Source: Microvirga pudoricolor
GTDB taxonomy: Bacteria; Pseudomonadota; Alphaproteobacteria; Rhizobiales; Beijerinckiaceae
NCBI RefSeq assembly: GCF_016892705.1
Contig: NZ_JAFEMB010000002.1
Span: 62,001-126,000, forward strand
DNA: 64,000 bases
Direction of reading: 5' to 3'
The notes beneath the pieces are model-generated. The model saw only the letters and a program-made list of their open reading frames with translations, made no database searches and was not told the origin of the DNA. Below, piece after piece: positions 62,061 through 64,000 of the stretch. The position numbers were made by a program, and so were the translations under genes. The first letter of the stretch is position 1. Each line of letters opens with the position of its first letter.

Positions 62061-62921
62061 ATGGCCGATCCATTCGTCACCACCGCCTGGCTGCAGGACC
62101 ACCTGAACGACCCGGATCTCGTGGTCGTCGACGGCTCCTGGTATTTGCCGGGACAGAACCGCGACCCGCAGGCGGAATACATCGCCGGACACATCCCCGG
62201 CGCCGTGCGCTTCGACATCGATACGATTCGGGACGTCTCCTCCCCGCTGCCCCACATGTTGCCGAAGCCTGAGAGCTTCGCCGAGGCGGTCGGCCGCATG
62301 GGCATCACCAACGATACCCGGATCGTCGTCTATGACGGCTCAGGGCTGTTCGCGGCCCCGCGCGTCCGGTGGATGTTTCAGCTCTACGGCGCCCGCGACG
62401 TGTCTCTTCTCGAAGGCGGCTATCCGGCCTGGCAGCGCGAGGGGCGGCCGGTGGAGACCGGCGAGGCCCGAACCCGGCAGGCCCGGACATTCCAGGCCAC
62501 CTTCGATTCGTCGGTCGTGGCAGGCGTCGACGAGGTCCAGGCAGCGCTTCGGGACGGGGACGCCCAGGTGGTGGACGCCCGGCCAGGAGACCGTTTCCGG
62601 GGCGAGGCTCCGGAGCCGCGTCCGGGCGTTCGCGCCGGCCACATCCCCGGCAGCCACAGCCTGCCCTTCAGCGACATCGTGCAGGACGGACGGCTGAAGG
62701 ATCCGGCCGGAATCCGGGAAGCCCTGACGCAGGCCGGAATCGATCCGGCCAAGCCGGTGATCGCCAGCTGTGGCTCCGGCGTATCGGCCGCGATTCTGTC
62801 GCTCGCCCTCGAGACCACGGGCAAGCCGGCTCAAGCGATCTATGACGGGTCCTGGGCCGAATGGGGCTCACGGGAAGACCTGCCCGTCGAGACGGGTCCG
62901 GGCGGAAGCCGCAAGCGCTGA
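62061..62921 (+). CDS. 3-mercaptopyruvate sulfurtransferase
   Basis: A 286-aa two-rhodanese-domain enzyme. The catalytic loop ASCGSGVSA (Cys237) is of the CGSGVT type that marks mercaptopyruvate sulfurtransferase rather than thiosulfate sulfurtransferase. The N-terminal domain ([27 protein letters not shown]) and the second [12 protein letters not shown] are typical. It moves sulfur from 3-mercaptopyruvate to thiol acceptors in cysteine catabolism. The ATG at 62061 (MADPFVTT) is preferred to 62049. A perfect terminator follows. Confidence 0.92.
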   Translation: MADPFVTTAWLQDHLNDPDLVVVDGSWYLPGQNRDPQAEYIAGHIPGAVRFDIDTIRDVSSPLPHMLPKPESFAEAVGRMGITNDTRIVVYDGSGLFAAPRVRWMFQLYGARDVSLLEGGYPAWQREGRPVETGEARTRQARTFQATFDSSVVAGVDEVQAALRDGDAQVVDARPGDRFRGEAPEPRPGVRAGHIPGSHSLPFSDIVQDGRLKDPAGIREALTQAGIDPAKPVIASCGSGVSAAILSLALETTGKPAQAIYDGSWAEWGSREDLPVETGPGGSRKR

Positions 62922-62923
62922 CG

Positions 62924-62955
62924 AAAAAAGCCCCGGTCGAACCGGGGCTTTTTTG
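62924..62955. terminator. Bidirectional terminator between sulfurtransferase and aap genes
   Basis: AAAAAAGCCCCGGT and ACCGGGGCTTTTTT with loop TCGA give a stem with A run and T run on its two sides, suiting the convergent sulfurtransferase and aapP genes. Confidence 0.9.
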
Positions 62956-62978
62956 AGCGGGGTCGCTCCGGCCGATCC

Positions 62979-63764
<786 letters not shown>

Positions 63765-63769
63765 GGTGC

Positions 63770-64000
63770 TCACCGGTTCTGACCTGCCGCAAGACGACGC
63801 TCGACTCCGAGGGAGTAGCGAGACATGCCCCAGCAGAAGATGAAGTAGAAGAAGGCCGCGAAGGCGTAGCCCGTATAGCCGATCGTGGGAGCCGACCAGC
63901 TGGGATCGATGCGCGACGCCTCGATGGTCTTGACGAGGTCGAAGATGCCGACGATGGCCACCAGCGACGTGTCCTTGAACAGGCCGATGAAGGTGTTGAC
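63770..64000 (-). CDS. aapM: General L-amino acid ABC transporter permease, C-terminal part
   Basis: The 3' end of an inner-membrane permease: [18 protein letters not shown], the EAA-type cytoplasmic loop and helix, then [29 protein letters not shown]. This is the usual C terminus of AapM. The frame is open to the right edge, so the start and the genes aapQ and aapJ are expected beyond the window. Six nt separate its stop from the aapP start. Confidence 0.92.
   Translation of the reverse strand, partial: VNTFIGLFKDTSLVAIVGIFDLVKTIEASRIDPSWSAPTIGYTGYAFAAFFYFIFCWGMSRYSLGVERRLAAGQNR

Overview
The window is high-GC, densely coded chromosomal DNA from an alphaproteobacterium of the order Hyphomicrobiales (Rhizobiales). 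The evidence is a divK/pleD-like pair, an EipB-type envelope protein, PopZ, a phasin, an Aap-type amino acid transporter and a zinc-ribbon DinB. The gene content looks like Methylobacteriaceae (Microvirga-like), but that family call is an inference. I see no insertion sequence, prophage, CRISPR array or rRNA.

Layout. (1) 1-20 kb follows a core order I know from rhizobial relatives: topA, rnr, DUF983, NUDIX, rpmG, pleD-like, divK, DUF3572, dinB. Here parE, a LysR/tautomerase pair, an HSL-type hydrolase, aqpZ and a DUF1275 gene lie inside it. It continues with eipB, a RidA protein, a glycerophosphodiesterase and a FemAB-like protein. (2) 20-37 kb holds clpS-clpA, a phasin with a two-palindrome promoter, a SPOR-domain D,D-carboxypeptidase, a J-domain membrane protein, a GST, mntH behind a Mur-type box, popZ-valS-glycosyltransferase, a TolC-type porin, a Pcm-like methyltransferase and tRNA-Cys and tRNA-Asn. 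(3) 38-50 kb is accessory: a MocR regulator facing a second DUF983 gene, a remnant of an amino acid-binding protein, and a run of small enzyme/regulator modules (NIPSNAP plus ABM, cupin/TetR, SDR/LysR, RidA/LysR, ChaC, aldo-keto reductase, FAD monooxygenase). (4) 50-59 kb is a coherent cluster: histidine kinase, FixJ-type regulator and a lone receiver, followed by an isochorismatase-fold hydrolase, an exported amidohydrolase with a Cys/His-rich tail, DoxX, an MFS exporter and a chloroperoxidase-like hydrolase. (5) 59-64 kb has an antiporter fused to a cyclic-nucleotide-type domain, AlaX, a mercaptopyruvate sulfurtransferase and the end of an aap operon.

Most notable: sequences matching the alphaproteobacterial general-stress sigma factor (EcfG) promoter, GGAAC-N16/17-CGTT, precede a previously unlisted ~74-nt two-hairpin RNA (6.5 kb) and a 61-aa membrane protein (1.5 kb). 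DivK is co-encoded with a PleD homologue that has lost its GGDEF domain and a key receiver lysine. The 50-59 kb cluster is the best candidate for an uncharacterised two-component-controlled detoxification or catabolic system.
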